A stretch of DNA of 64,000 nucleotides from Nevskia sp. (GTDB taxonomy: Bacteria; Pseudomonadota; Gammaproteobacteria; Nevskiales; Nevskiaceae), in contig JALNYU010000003.1 in assembly GCA_023229645.1 (NCBI GenBank), forward strand, positions 62,001-126,000. Direction: 5' to 3'. This document shows, in pieces, positions 17,010 to 26,520 of the stretch (position 1 is its first letter; each line of letters opens with the position of its first letter). The position numbers and the translations under genes are program-made. The notes below the pieces were generated by a model. It saw only the letters and a list, made by a program, of their open reading frames with translations. It made no database searches and was not told where the DNA came from.

Positions 17010-19301
17010 GTGAAATCACCGTATGAAAAAATGATTAAAGCAGTCTTCGCTGGCGGGCTGGCGGCGGCTGCAGCATTCGCCGCAGCGCCGTCATTTGCCG
17101 CGCCGGTTGTGTCAGACAATAGTGCGTTTCCGCAATTGGAATCATCCGCGCTTTTGAGCAAGACACCTTCTGATATCAAGGCCGCTGTTGCGGCGATGGG
17201 TCATGCCGAGATCGTGGAAACGGCGCGCGATGGTATGCCGACCTTCCTACGCGGCGACCTTGGCCGCGTCGGCAATCTGCAGTTTGCTGATTCCGCGCTT
17301 GCCGCAAGCCTCGTCGGCGCCAAGATGGGCCAGGCGCTGAAGGCATTCCGCCTGACGCCGGCCGACCTTACGTTGCGCAAGATGAATGTCGACGGTAACG
17401 GCAACCGCCACATGAAGTACGGGCAGACCTTTCGTGGTCTTGAGGTCGTCGGCGGCGACTTGATCGTGCACGTTGATAGCAAGGGCATGATCTACGCGAT
17501 GAACGGCACCGCACGTGGCGGCGCCACGTTGCTGAGCCAGCGTGACATCGGCGAAAGCGCCGCGCGTTCGTTTGCTGCCGCCGCACCGGACTACGCCGGC
17601 ATGACCAGCTCGGCTGGCCGTCTGGTCTACCTCATCACCGCCGATGGCGGGTTCTATAAGACATACGAGACGACGGTTACCGGCACCCGTGGCCAGGACC
17701 CGGTCGTAGATAAGGTCTATGTCAACGCCGTTAACGGCAAAATCGTCAGCGTTCATCCGCAGGTTTACTTTGTCGAAAACCGCCGTGTTTACAGCGCCAA
17801 CAACGGCACGACGCTGCCGGGCACGCTGCGCCGTACCGAAGGCCAAGCTGCGACGACTGATGTTGATGTCAACGCCGCATACGACGGCACCGGCGGCACC
17901 TACGAGGCCTATAAAGCGTTCTGGAACCGTGACTCGTACAACAATGCCGGCGCCACGCTGACCAGCTCGGTGCACTACAGCACCAACTACTGCAATGCGT
18001 TCTGGAATTCGACCCAGATGGTGTTCGGCGACGGTAACTCGAGCCAAGGCTGCCTGCCGCTGGCGCGTGGTATCGACGTCACCGGCCACGAACTGACCCA
18101 CGCCGTTACCGAGAACGAATCCGCGCTGGTTTATAGCGGCCAGTCCGGCGGCTTGAACGAAGCGCTTTCGGATATCTTCGGCGCGTTCGTTGAATCGTAT
18201 GTTGACGGTGGCAAGACGGGTTCGCTGCCGGTTTCCAGCGACACCTGGGCGGTCGGCGAAGACATTCTGCCGCCAGGCCTGCGTTTCATGAACGATCCGG
18301 CGAAAGATGGTCAGTCGCTCGACTTCTACACGAGCACGGCGGGGAATGTCGATGTCCATTTGAGCTCGGGTATCGCCAACCTCGCGTTCTATTTGTTGTC
18401 TCAGGGTGGCACGCATCCGCGCGGCAAATCGACCGTCGCCGTGACTGGCGTTGGCTTGGCCAAAGCGATCCGCATTTTCTACGAAGCACAGATCAACGTG
18501 CTGACGGCGAATTCGACGTTCTTGGCGGCCGGTAACGCGACGGTACTTGCGGCGCAGAACCTTGGCTATTCGGTTGCGGACCAGACTTCGGTTGCCAATG
18601 CTTGGCAGGCCGTAGGCGTAGCCGTTCCGACGCCGGGCGGCACCGGCGGTGGCGGCACGGGTGATATCGTGCTGACCAGCGGCGTTCCGGTTACTGGCAT
18701 CAGCGGCGCGGCTGCGAGCCAGAAGTTCTATGCGCTGACCGTGCCGTCGGGCCAGACCTCGCTGACGTTCACAATCTCCGGCGGTACCGGCGATGTCGAT
18801 ATGTACACGCGCCGCGGTTCGCGCCCGACGACCACGACCTATGATTGCCGCCCATTCGTGACCGGCAACAGCGAAACCTGCACTGTGACGAACCCAGTGG
18901 CCGGCACGTATTACGTGCTGCTGAACGGTTACTCGGCGTATACCGGCGTCACGTTGACCGGCACCTACTCCGGCACCACGACGCCCCCGGGCGACGGCGT
19001 TCCGGTGCTTAGCAACGGCGTTGGCGTCTCGGCCTCTGGCGCGAGCGGTAGTTCGAGGTACTGGAAGATCCAGGTTCCGGCTGGGGTTCGTCTGACGCTG
19101 GCGATCAGCGGCGGTACTGGCGATGCGGACCTCTACACCCGCTTCGGTTCGCAGCCGACGACGACGACCTACGATTGCCGTCCGTATCTCAATGGCAACA
19201 ACGAGACCTGTACGGTGACATCGACGCAGGCCGGGTACTACTACATCCTCGTGCGCGCCTTCTCCGCGTACTCGGGTCTGACGGTACGCGCCAGCTACTA
19301 A
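17010..19301 (+). CDS. Secreted M4-family (thermolysin-like) metalloprotease
   Basis: A 763-residue preproprotein starting with GTG at 17010, supported by AAGGGG about seven bases upstream. Order of parts: Sec signal (hydrophobic VFAGGLAAAAAFAAAPSFAA), FTP/PepSY propeptide (to about residue 240), M4 catalytic domain with zinc motif HELTH (residues 360-364), third ligand Glu384 in GGLNEALSD, and the catalytic His450 in DVHLSSG, then two tandem PPC-type beta domains (about 550-650 and 665-763), each with GGTGDVDMYTR or GGTGDADLYTR and a TYDCRP cysteine site. It is exported, self-processed and probably degrades proteins outside the cell; the PPC domains are usually removed or help folding. Flanked on both sides by the 206-bp repeat. 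Confidence 0.95.
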   Translation: MKSPYEKMIKAVFAGGLAAAAAFAAAPSFAAPVVSDNSAFPQLESSALLSKTPSDIKAAVAAMGHAEIVETARDGMPTFLRGDLGRVGNLQFADSALAASLVGAKMGQALKAFRLTPADLTLRKMNVDGNGNRHMKYGQTFRGLEVVGGDLIVHVDSKGMIYAMNGTARGGATLLSQRDIGESAARSFAAAAPDYAGMTSSAGRLVYLITADGGFYKTYETTVTGTRGQDPVVDKVYVNAVNGKIVSVHPQVYFVENRRVYSANNGTTLPGTLRRTEGQAATTDVDVNAAYDGTGGTYEAYKAFWNRDSYNNAGATLTSSVHYSTNYCNAFWNSTQMVFGDGNSSQGCLPLARGIDVTGHELTHAVTENESALVYSGQSGGLNEALSDIFGAFVESYVDGGKTGSLPVSSDTWAVGEDILPPGLRFMNDPAKDGQSLDFYTSTAGNVDVHLSSGIANLAFYLLSQGGTHPRGKSTVAVTGVGLAKAIRIFYEAQINVLTANSTFLAAGNATVLAAQNLGYSVADQTSVANAWQAVGVAVPTPGGTGGGGTGDIVLTSGVPVTGISGAAASQKFYALTVPSGQTSLTFTISGGTGDVDMYTRRGSRPTTTTYDCRPFVTGNSETCTVTNPVAGTYYVLLNGYSAYTGVTLTGTYSGTTTPPGDGVPVLSNGVGVSASGASGSSRYWKIQVPAGVRLTLAISGGTGDADLYTRFGSQPTTTTYDCRPYLNGNNETCTVTSTQAGYYYILVRAFSAYSGLTVRASY

Positions 19302-19380
19302 GGCGTTGAATGGCGCGGCGAGTGTTCTAAATGGAATGCGCGCCGCCGCAGTAGAGTTTTAATATTTGCTGGCGTTGTTG

Positions 19381-19434
19381 AAGGTCAGGTGGGATCGATC
19401 GCTGCATTGGGTCGATTCTATCTGACCTTTTTTT
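19381..19434 (+). terminator. Rho-independent terminator of the metalloprotease gene
   Basis: AAGGTCAG at 19381 pairs with CTGACCTT about 35 bases on, followed by a run of eight T residues. It lies 80 bp after the protease stop codon and just before repeat copy 2. Confidence 0.75.
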
Positions 19435-19436
19435 GT

Positions 19437-19642
19437 TTATTGATCCGGCCATTAAGCATTTGAATAAAGGCAGTGCAATGCCAAACCGGATGCCGCACTA
19501 CCGAGAAAGCGAGAAATGGCCGGATCAATAACAAAGCAATTTGATTTTATTATTAATTCGGCCACTCACGCCGTCTCGAAAAAGCGCGATCTCAAATTGC
19601 CGCGTAGCACCTCGTTCAACTATTTTGTGGCCGAATCAATAA
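19437..19642 (+). repeat. Palindromic inverted-dimer repeat, copy 2
   Basis: 206 bp, nearly identical to copy 1 and in the same orientation, starting directly after the terminator T-run. The terminal inverted repeats are fully kept; differences sit mostly in the loops (for example GCGCGATC for GTGCGATC in module 2). With copy 1 it forms 2.9-kb-spaced direct repeats around the metalloprotease. Confidence 0.9.
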
Positions 19643-20015
19643 GCACGATGTCAATTGGTTGGGCTTATGACCGCTGTAATCGAAATACCGATGCTTCGGC
19701 GCTGTTCTTTCGGTGCTGAGACGATTTTGGTGTAGTTGCGTTCGCGTGCGGCTACAACCTGTGTGATGCACTTCAAAAGGCAACGTCAGCCGTTTGGGGC
19801 TCGCGCCAGGATGACTGGCGCAGCCTTGGACTTTCGTGTCATTTGCCGGTGCTGCCTTCCAAGGTGCGGGCCGAAGCCGAACGAGGCCGTCTGTGATTGA
19901 AGCGCGCGCCCGGGAGACGCAGCCGAAATTTTTCGGTCGCCCGTCGATTATTTGATCCAAACGGCGTTGGCGTGCATCCAAGGGCTGCACCTAATCAATA
20001 TTTCCGGAGTTTGGT

Positions 20016-21803
20016 ATGAAACCTCGTGGCAATCGGGTACGGGCGCTTTTCGCCTTGATGTTGGGCTTGGGGCTGCAGGTTTCAGCACACGCGGCGGATG
20101 ACGTTGCGACGCGCCTCAAAGCGCTGGACGCACTGCTGGCCGAGCAGTGGGAGTACTCACTGCAGCAGTTCCCGGAATTCGCGACGATACTCGGTGACTA
20201 CCGCTACAACGACCGCTGGGGCGATAACTCATTGGCGCATCTGCCGCAGCGCAAGCGCGATGAGGAAGCGTTTATCGCCCGCTTCGAGGCGATCGATACC
20301 ACCGGCTTTACCGAGGCGCAACAGCTGAATAAAACGTTGATGGTGCAGCAGTTAAAAGACGATCTGCAGTCGATGGCGCTGAAGCTGTACGAGATGCCGC
20401 TGGATCAATTTAACGGCGCGCATTTGCAGTTTCCGCAGTTCGTTAGCATCGTGCCGACAGATAGCGTCAAGCATTACGAAGATTACCTCGCGCGGCTGCA
20501 CGACCTTCCGCATCAATTCGATGATTTGATCGCCATCGCCCAGGTCGGCATGAAAGACGGCTTGATGCCGCCGAAGTATCTGTTGGAAAAAGTAACGAAG
20601 CAGTGTTTGGCGATCGCCGAGCCGGCCGGCGCCGACAGCGCATTCGCTCAGCCGTTGCAAAAATTCCCGGATAGCATTCCCGCCGACGAGCAAACGCGAC
20701 TGCGCGCCGCGATTATCAAGGCGATCGACGACGAGGTTCGGCCCGCGTATTACAAACTCGCGCAGTTTGTCGAGAAAGACTACGCGCCGCACGGCCGCAA
20801 AGATCCCGGCATGTGGGCGTTGCCGAATGGCCAAGCGTTGTATCGCTACGCCATTCACACGCAGACCACTACCGACATGGCGCCGCAAGCGATCCACGAG
20901 TTGGGTCTGGCTGAGGTCAAGCGCATCGAAGGCGAGCAACTGAAGATCGCGAAGAAGCTTGGCTACAAAGATCTGAAGACGTTCCGCGCAGCGCTGAAGC
21001 ATGATCCGAAGACGCATCCAACCTCGCGTCAGCAGATTGTTGATCTCTACACCAAGTACATCGCACAGATGCAGCCGGAACTGCCGAAGTTGTTTGGCCT
21101 GCTGCCAAAAACGCAGGTTAAGGTGATGGCGGTTGAGGAATATCGGGAAAAAGAAGCGTCTGGCGCTTCGTACCAACAAGGCACGCCGGACGGCGCGCGG
21201 CCGGGCTTGATCTATGTAAACACCGGGGACTTCGCTAACCGCTCAACATTGACGATTGAATCCACCGCCTATCACGAAGGCGTGCCGGGCCATCACATGC
21301 AGATTGCGATTGCGCAGACGCTGCCGGAGCTGCCGCCGTTCCGCCAGCAGGCCGGCTATACCGCCTACGCCGAAGGCTGGGCGCTGTATTCCGAGCGCTT
21401 GGGCAAAGAGGTGGGTTTCTATAAAGACCCGTACAGCGACTACGGCCGCTTATCGGACGAGCTTCTGCGCGCCAATCGCCTCGTGCTCGATACCGGTGTG
21501 CACTACAAGCATTGGACGCGGCAGCAGATGGTGGACTGGTTCCACGCCCATTCGTCTGACGACGAGCCGGATCTGCAGTCGGAAACCGATCGCTACATCA
21601 CGTGGCCGGGGCAAGCGCTGGCGTACAAGCTCGGCCAGCTCAAGATTCTGTCGTTGCGCGAGAAGGCAAAGCAGGCGCTGGGCGCGCGCTTTGATATCCG
21701 CGCGTTTCACGATGCCGTGCTCGACGGCGGCGCGCTGCCGTTGGACGTGCTGGAAGCGCATGTTGACGCCTGGATCGCAGCGACGAAGGCCAAGGCCGGC
21801 TGA
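20016..21803 (+). CDS. DUF885 family secreted zinc hydrolase
   Basis: A 595-residue protein with a signal peptide (ALFALMLGLGLQVSAHA) and the family hallmark HEGVPGHHMQ near residue 420, a metal-binding HExxxHH-type helix, followed by EGWALYSERLG. DUF885 proteins are peptidase-like enzymes related to the M32/M3 gluzincin fold, and a few have been linked to peptide or ester hydrolysis; the substrate here is unknown. ATG at 20016 has CGGAG at good spacing. Likely periplasmic. Ends 53 bp before the response regulator but probably independent of it. Confidence 0.9.
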   Translation: MKPRGNRVRALFALMLGLGLQVSAHAADDVATRLKALDALLAEQWEYSLQQFPEFATILGDYRYNDRWGDNSLAHLPQRKRDEEAFIARFEAIDTTGFTEAQQLNKTLMVQQLKDDLQSMALKLYEMPLDQFNGAHLQFPQFVSIVPTDSVKHYEDYLARLHDLPHQFDDLIAIAQVGMKDGLMPPKYLLEKVTKQCLAIAEPAGADSAFAQPLQKFPDSIPADEQTRLRAAIIKAIDDEVRPAYYKLAQFVEKDYAPHGRKDPGMWALPNGQALYRYAIHTQTTTDMAPQAIHELGLAEVKRIEGEQLKIAKKLGYKDLKTFRAALKHDPKTHPTSRQQIVDLYTKYIAQMQPELPKLFGLLPKTQVKVMAVEEYREKEASGASYQQGTPDGARPGLIYVNTGDFANRSTLTIESTAYHEGVPGHHMQIAIAQTLPELPPFRQQAGYTAYAEGWALYSERLGKEVGFYKDPYSDYGRLSDELLRANRLVLDTGVHYKHWTRQQMVDWFHAHSSDDEPDLQSETDRYITWPGQALAYKLGQLKILSLREKAKQALGARFDIRAFHDAVLDGGALPLDVLEAHVDAWIAATKAKAG

Positions 21804-21856
21804 CCCAGCGGTGCGTACCGGTATCGATGGCAACCACTGCGGGCGATAATCGCACC

Positions 21857-23212
21857 ATGCGTACCTTGTTGATCATCGACGATAACCCGGGTGTCTGTGA
21901 GGCACTGAGCCTATTGTTCTCGCTGCACGACATCCGGGCGATCACCGCGCTATCGCCGGAGGCTGGGTTAGAGCAGCTGACCCAGACGCCGGTCGATTTG
22001 GTAATCGCCGATATGAACTTCGCGGCTGACACCACCTCCGGCGCCGAAGGCACTGCGTTGTTCCGCGCCATACGCGAACGCAATCCCGATCTGCCGGTGA
22101 TCCTGCTGACGGCGTGGACGCATCTGGAAGCCGCAGTTGAGCTGGTTAAAGCCGGTGCGGCGGACTATCTCGCCAAACCCTGGGACGACGCCAAGCTGCT
22201 GGCGACGGTGGAAAATCTGCTGGAGCTTTCTGAAACCGCGCGCGAAGGCACGCGGCGGCGGGTTGAGCGCCAGCGTCGGCACGATGCCTTGGCCGCGCAG
22301 TACGACCTGCGGGGATTGGTCTACGCCTCAGACGCGACAGAGCGGATTGTCACCGTCGCCTGCCAGGTGGCGCGGGCGGACGTTCCGGTGCTGATCACCG
22401 GCCCGAACGGCGCCGGCAAGGAGCGGATCGCGCAGATTGTGCACGCCAATTCGGCGGTAAAAGATGGGCCGTTCATCGCCGTGAACTGCGGCGCGCTACC
22501 GATTGATTTGGTCGAGGCCGAATTATTCGGCGCCGAAGCCGGCGCGTATACCGGTTCGACGCGGCTACGCGAGGGCCGGTTCGAATTGGCCGACGGCGGC
22601 ACCTTGTTTCTCGATGAAATCGGCAATCTGCCGTTGTCGGGGCAGGTCAAGTTGCTGCGTGTGCTGGAAACCGGCGAATTTGCCCGGCTTGGCTCCAGCC
22701 GCGTGCGCCGTACCCGGGTGCGCGTAATCAGCGCGACCAACTCCGATTTGCCGGCGATGATACGGGACGGCCGTTTCCGCGAGGACTTGCTGTATCGCCT
22801 TAACGTCATCGCGTTGGCGTTGCCGCCGCTGGCCGAGCGCATGGATGATCTCGCGCCGTTGATCGAGCATTTCCTCGGCGGTGTCGATGTCGTATTGGCG
22901 GATGACGCGCGCGAACTGCTCTACACCCATAGTTGGCCGGGCAATGTTCGAGAATTGAAGAATGTGTTGGAACGGGCGCGTCTGTTATGCCGCGATGGCG
23001 TGATCCAACCCGGCGATCTCGGCTTGGCGCTGGTGCCGAGGATGGCGGCGGCGCGGACGCTGGACGAACCCTCGCGTGAAGCCGTAGAAGCGGCGCTCAC
23101 CAAGGCCGGCGGCATGGTCAGCCGGGCGGCGCAGGCTTTGGGTTTATCGCGGCAGGCTTTGTATCGGCGCATGGAGCGCTTTGGCATCGGCGCCGAGCCA
23201 CGGCCGGGTTGA
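21857..23212 (+). CDS. NtrC-type response regulator
   Basis: About 451 residues from the ATG at 21857. Receiver domain first (acidic pair IDDN, phospho-Asp in VIADMNF, Lys in LAKPWDD), then an AAA+ domain (Walker A GPNGAGKE; Walker B GGTLFLDEIGN; arginine finger region RFREDLLYRLN) and a Fis-type HTH at the end (SRAAQALGLSRQALYRRMERFG). The sigma-54-contact loop reads GAYTGS rather than the usual GAFTGA. Such a Walker A and loop are found in a distinct subfamily, so activity with sigma-54 is likely but not certain. The cognate kinase follows 80 bp downstream. Confidence 0.92.
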   Translation: MRTLLIIDDNPGVCEALSLLFSLHDIRAITALSPEAGLEQLTQTPVDLVIADMNFAADTTSGAEGTALFRAIRERNPDLPVILLTAWTHLEAAVELVKAGAADYLAKPWDDAKLLATVENLLELSETAREGTRRRVERQRRHDALAAQYDLRGLVYASDATERIVTVACQVARADVPVLITGPNGAGKERIAQIVHANSAVKDGPFIAVNCGALPIDLVEAELFGAEAGAYTGSTRLREGRFELADGGTLFLDEIGNLPLSGQVKLLRVLETGEFARLGSSRVRRTRVRVISATNSDLPAMIRDGRFREDLLYRLNVIALALPPLAERMDDLAPLIEHFLGGVDVVLADDARELLYTHSWPGNVRELKNVLERARLLCRDGVIQPGDLGLALVPRMAAARTLDEPSREAVEAALTKAGGMVSRAAQALGLSRQALYRRMERFGIGAEPRPG

Positions 23213-23292
23213 TCGGGCCGGGTGACTTGCGCAGTACGGCGGTGGTCGCGCTAGTCTTGCCATCACTCTAAGCCGCTCGGTCATTCAGACGC

Positions 23293-24609
23293 ATGCGTCG
23301 TTTCTCGTTGCAAGGCCAACTCACCGCTGTACTTGCCGCCGCGCTGGCGATTGGCGCCGGGTTGGGTGCGTGGATCGTCCCGACGCTCGGTAGCGTGCCG
23401 GGTGCGGTGGCGGCGGCGGTGTTGGTGGCGCTGCCGTTCGTAGTCTGGGCCGCGAGCCTGCTGATCTCACCCGTCACCCAGTTGCTGCGCGCGTTGGCGG
23501 GCATGGTGTTGAGTTATCGCGACGGTGATTTCAGTGTTTCGCTGGCGGTGGATCGCAACGACGAACTCGGCGAACTCACGCGCGCGCACAATGCACTCGG
23601 CGCGACGTTGCGCGAGCAGCGGCATAGCTTGGTGCAGCGCGAGTTATTGCTCGACACCGTGGTGCAGCACACACCGGTGGCGCTGGTGTTGGCTGATCCC
23701 AGCGGGCGCGTTGTCTACGCCAACTTAGCGGCGCGACACTTGTTTAACGAGGGCCGGGCGGTGAATGGTTTGGATTTCGCCGCGCTGCTTGCGGACTGCC
23801 CGCCGCCGCTGCGCGAAGCGGTGGCGCGCGGCGAGGACGCGTTGTTCGGCGTCGAGCTGGACGGCGTCGATGAAATCTTCCACGCCTCGCAGCGCGTTTT
23901 TCAGCTCTACGGGCGCGGCCATCGTCTGCATTTATTTCGGCGCATGACGCGCGAGTTGTCGCGCCAAGAAGTTTCAACTTGGAAGAAAGTTATCCGCGTG
24001 ATCAGCCATGAATTGAATAACTCGCTGGCGCCGATTTCGTCCTTGGCCCATTCCGGCCAGGAACTGGCGCGGCGCGGTGATTTAGCGCGGGTCGGCAGCG
24101 TTTTCGGCACGATTGGCGAACGTGCACGCCATCTGCACGGATTTATCGCCGGCTATGCGTCATTCGCGAAATTACCGTCGCCACGCCACGAAAGCGTGGA
24201 ATGGCCGGCGTTTCTCGCCGGCTTGGCGGCGCAGCAGGCATTCCGACTTGAAGGCGCGCTACCTGCGGCGCCGGGCTGGTTTGATCGCGCGCAGTTGGAA
24301 CAGGTGCTGATCAACCTGCTGCGCAACGCCCACGAAGCCGGCGGCGATACGGCGGCGATTACGCTGTCGGTACGCAGCGCCGGAGCGGACGTGCGGATTG
24401 AGGTCTGTGATCGCGGGCCGGGCATGAACGAGCAAGTACTGGCCAACGCGCTGCTGCCGTTTTATTCGACCAAGCGCAGCGGCACTGGCTTGGGGTTGGC
24501 GCTGGCGCGCGAAATCATCGAAGCGCATGGTGGCCGGATTGCGCTCGGCAACCGCGACGGCGGCGGTCTGCGGGTCAGCTTAAGCTTCCCGGCGGTGGCG
24601 CATCGTTGA
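23293..24609 (+). CDS. NtrB/NtrY-like sensor histidine kinase
   Basis: A 438-residue membrane-bound kinase. Two membrane segments lie in the first 60 residues with almost no periplasmic loop, so it probably senses something in the membrane or cytoplasm. A HAMP-like linker (to about 115) and a PAS-like domain (115-220) follow, then the H-box VISHELNNSLAPISS (phospho-His near residue 241), N-box INLLRNAHEAGG, and G-boxes DRGPGMNE and GTGLGLALA. Paired with the response regulator just upstream on the same strand. The signal and target genes are not evident; a DUF885 hydrolase is the nearest neighbour. Confidence 0.92.
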   Translation: MRRFSLQGQLTAVLAAALAIGAGLGAWIVPTLGSVPGAVAAAVLVALPFVVWAASLLISPVTQLLRALAGMVLSYRDGDFSVSLAVDRNDELGELTRAHNALGATLREQRHSLVQRELLLDTVVQHTPVALVLADPSGRVVYANLAARHLFNEGRAVNGLDFAALLADCPPPLREAVARGEDALFGVELDGVDEIFHASQRVFQLYGRGHRLHLFRRMTRELSRQEVSTWKKVIRVISHELNNSLAPISSLAHSGQELARRGDLARVGSVFGTIGERARHLHGFIAGYASFAKLPSPRHESVEWPAFLAGLAAQQAFRLEGALPAAPGWFDRAQLEQVLINLLRNAHEAGGDTAAITLSVRSAGADVRIEVCDRGPGMNEQVLANALLPFYSTKRSGTGLGLALAREIIEAHGGRIALGNRDGGGLRVSLSFPAVAHR

Positions 24610-24760
24610 GTTCCGATTGCGCGACTTGCCAAGAGTCTGTTTCACTATGGCAAATTGGTTATCGCGAGTGCTGCTGCGGGTGTCATCGCACGCGGCCTTG
24701 GTTCATTCATTTCAAAATTCCCGGCGCTTTCGGCACGGGAATCGCGTGTAAATTCTGATT

Positions 24761-25714
24761 ATGTCGACCTCACTAATCCGCTGGCTTTGGCATGCCCTTG
24801 CCGCGGCAATATTGATCGCGCTAGGCGCTGGCCTTTACGTCGCCAGCAAACGCGTTGATTACACCTGGCGCTGGGAGCGCATTCCGCAATATTTGGTCAG
24901 CAACGAGGGCGACGAGGTTAGAGCGCCGTTCGACGCCTTTGTCGTGGTCGCCGACGACAGCAAATCGGTGACCTTGAACGCAATGCGAGGCTCCGATACC
25001 GCCGCCTTCGACGAACTGGCGAGTGTCGCGGTTGGCAACGGCGATCTGGTATTCGAAGGTGACGTACTCGGCAAAAAGAAAGGCCACCTCGGCTTCGGCA
25101 CGCTGATGCAAGGGTTGTGGCTGACCTTGGAAATCTCAGCGCTATCGTTGGTATTCGCGATGCTGCTGGGCGTGATCGTCGGCTTAGGGCGTGTCAGTAA
25201 AAATCCAGCGGCAGCGGATCTGGCGGCGTTTTATGTCGAAGTGATTCGCGGTACGCCGCTGCTGGTGCAGATTTTCATCATGTATTTCTTTATCGGCACG
25301 GTGCTGAAGCTGTCGGCGTTCGCCGCCGGTATTGTGGCGTTGGCGGTGTTCACTGGCGCTTACATTGCTGAGATCGTCCGCGCTGGCATTCAGGCGGTGC
25401 CGAAAGGCCAGACCGAAGCGGCGCAGAGCCTCGGCTTCTCCGGCGCGCAGACGATGCGCCACATCATTCTGCCGCAGGCGACGCGGCGCATCCTGCCGCC
25501 GTTAGCCGGTCAGTTCATCAACTTGATCAAAGACTCATCGCTGGTTTCGGTGATGGCGTTGACCGATTTGACCAAGGCCGGGCGCGAGGTCGTGAGTTCG
25601 ACATTCCTGCCGTTCGAAGTCTGGTTCACCGTGGCAGGCATGTATCTGGTGCTAACCGGCGCGCTCTCGTTCGGCGTGCGCAAGCTGGAAAAGCGCTTCG
25701 CAGCGCGCGATTAA
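24761..25714 (+). CDS. Amino acid ABC transporter permease with periplasmic insert
   Basis: A 317-residue inner-membrane protein of the His/Glu/Gln/Arg permease family. The EAA-loop region reads EAAQSLGFSGAQTMRHIILPQA near residue 225, and GTLMQGLWLTLEIS starts the usual core at about residue 112. Between the first membrane segment (residues 10-28) and the core lies an insert of about 80 mostly polar residues, which is not part of the minimal permease. The ATPase gene follows after 13 bp. No substrate-binding protein gene is nearby, so it must be elsewhere or the insert may take part in binding (inference). Confidence 0.9.
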   Translation: MSTSLIRWLWHALAAAILIALGAGLYVASKRVDYTWRWERIPQYLVSNEGDEVRAPFDAFVVVADDSKSVTLNAMRGSDTAAFDELASVAVGNGDLVFEGDVLGKKKGHLGFGTLMQGLWLTLEISALSLVFAMLLGVIVGLGRVSKNPAAADLAAFYVEVIRGTPLLVQIFIMYFFIGTVLKLSAFAAGIVALAVFTGAYIAEIVRAGIQAVPKGQTEAAQSLGFSGAQTMRHIILPQATRRILPPLAGQFINLIKDSSLVSVMALTDLTKAGREVVSSTFLPFEVWFTVAGMYLVLTGALSFGVRKLEKRFAARD

Positions 25715-25727
25715 TCGAGATAACGAC

Positions 25728-26468
25728 GTGACGGCACCTCTGATTCAAGCAAGCGGCATCGAGAAGCGCTACCCCAACGGCACGCTAGGTTTAAAGAAGG
25801 CTTCGCTATCGGTAAAAGCGGGCGAAGTCGTTGTGATTGTCGGGCCTAGCGGCTCGGGTAAATCGACGCTCTTACGGACTTTCAACGGTTTGGAGTCGAT
25901 CACCGGCGGCGAGATCATCGTCGACGGCCAGCGGTTAGACCGGCGCGGCGCCGATTTGCGCAATCTGCGAAAGCGCGTTGGCATGGTGTTTCAGCAGTTC
26001 AACCTGTTCCCGCATTTGACGGTGCTCGGCAATCTGACGCTGGCGCCGTGCAAAGTCTTGGGTCTGAGCACGGCCGAGGCGGCTGAGCGGGCACGGAAAC
26101 TATTGTCGAAAGTCGGTCTCGCTGACAAAGCCGAATGCTATCCGGCCCAGCTTTCCGGCGGCCAGATGCAGCGCGTTGCGATTGCCCGCGCGCTGGCGAT
26201 GCAGCCGGCGGTGATGTTGTTCGACGAGCCGACCAGCGCGCTGGACCCGGAAATGGTCGGCGAAGTGCTGGAAGTGATGAAGCAACTCGCCAACGAGGGC
26301 ATGACGATGTGCGTCGTCACCCACGAAATGGGCTTTGCCCGCGCCGTCGCCGACCGCGTGATCTTCATGGACGCCGGCGACATCCTCTGCGAAGAACACC
26401 CCGACGTGTTTTTTGACGCCCCACCGCACGAGCGCTTGAAGACCTTCCTGCGACAAGTGCTGAAATAA
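25728..26468 (+). CDS. Amino acid ABC transporter ATP-binding protein (GlnQ-like)
   Basis: 246 residues starting with GTG at 25728. All ABC ATPase motifs are present: Walker A GPSGSGKST near residue 40, Q-loop FQQFNLFPH, signature LSGGQMQRVAIARAL, Walker B VMLFDEPTSALDPE and switch His in THEMG. It couples ATP hydrolysis to uptake of a polar amino acid with the permease encoded just upstream. Confidence 0.95.
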   Translation: MTAPLIQASGIEKRYPNGTLGLKKASLSVKAGEVVVIVGPSGSGKSTLLRTFNGLESITGGEIIVDGQRLDRRGADLRNLRKRVGMVFQQFNLFPHLTVLGNLTLAPCKVLGLSTAEAAERARKLLSKVGLADKAECYPAQLSGGQMQRVAIARALAMQPAVMLFDEPTSALDPEMVGEVLEVMKQLANEGMTMCVVTHEMGFARAVADRVIFMDAGDILCEEHPDVFFDAPPHERLKTFLRQVLK

Positions 26469-26474
26469 GGCGCA

Positions 26475-26494
26475 GCCGGCCCGTTCAGGCCGGC
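26475..26494. terminator. Shared hairpin between convergent genes
   Basis: GCCGGCC and GGCCGGC form a perfect 7-bp stem with a 6-base loop just after the ATPase stop and 27 bp from the stop of the opposing lipoprotein gene. No T-run follows on either strand, so termination would be weak or need other factors. Confidence 0.45.
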
Positions 26495-26520
26495 CGCGCG
26501 AATCATTGCTGCCTCAGGCT

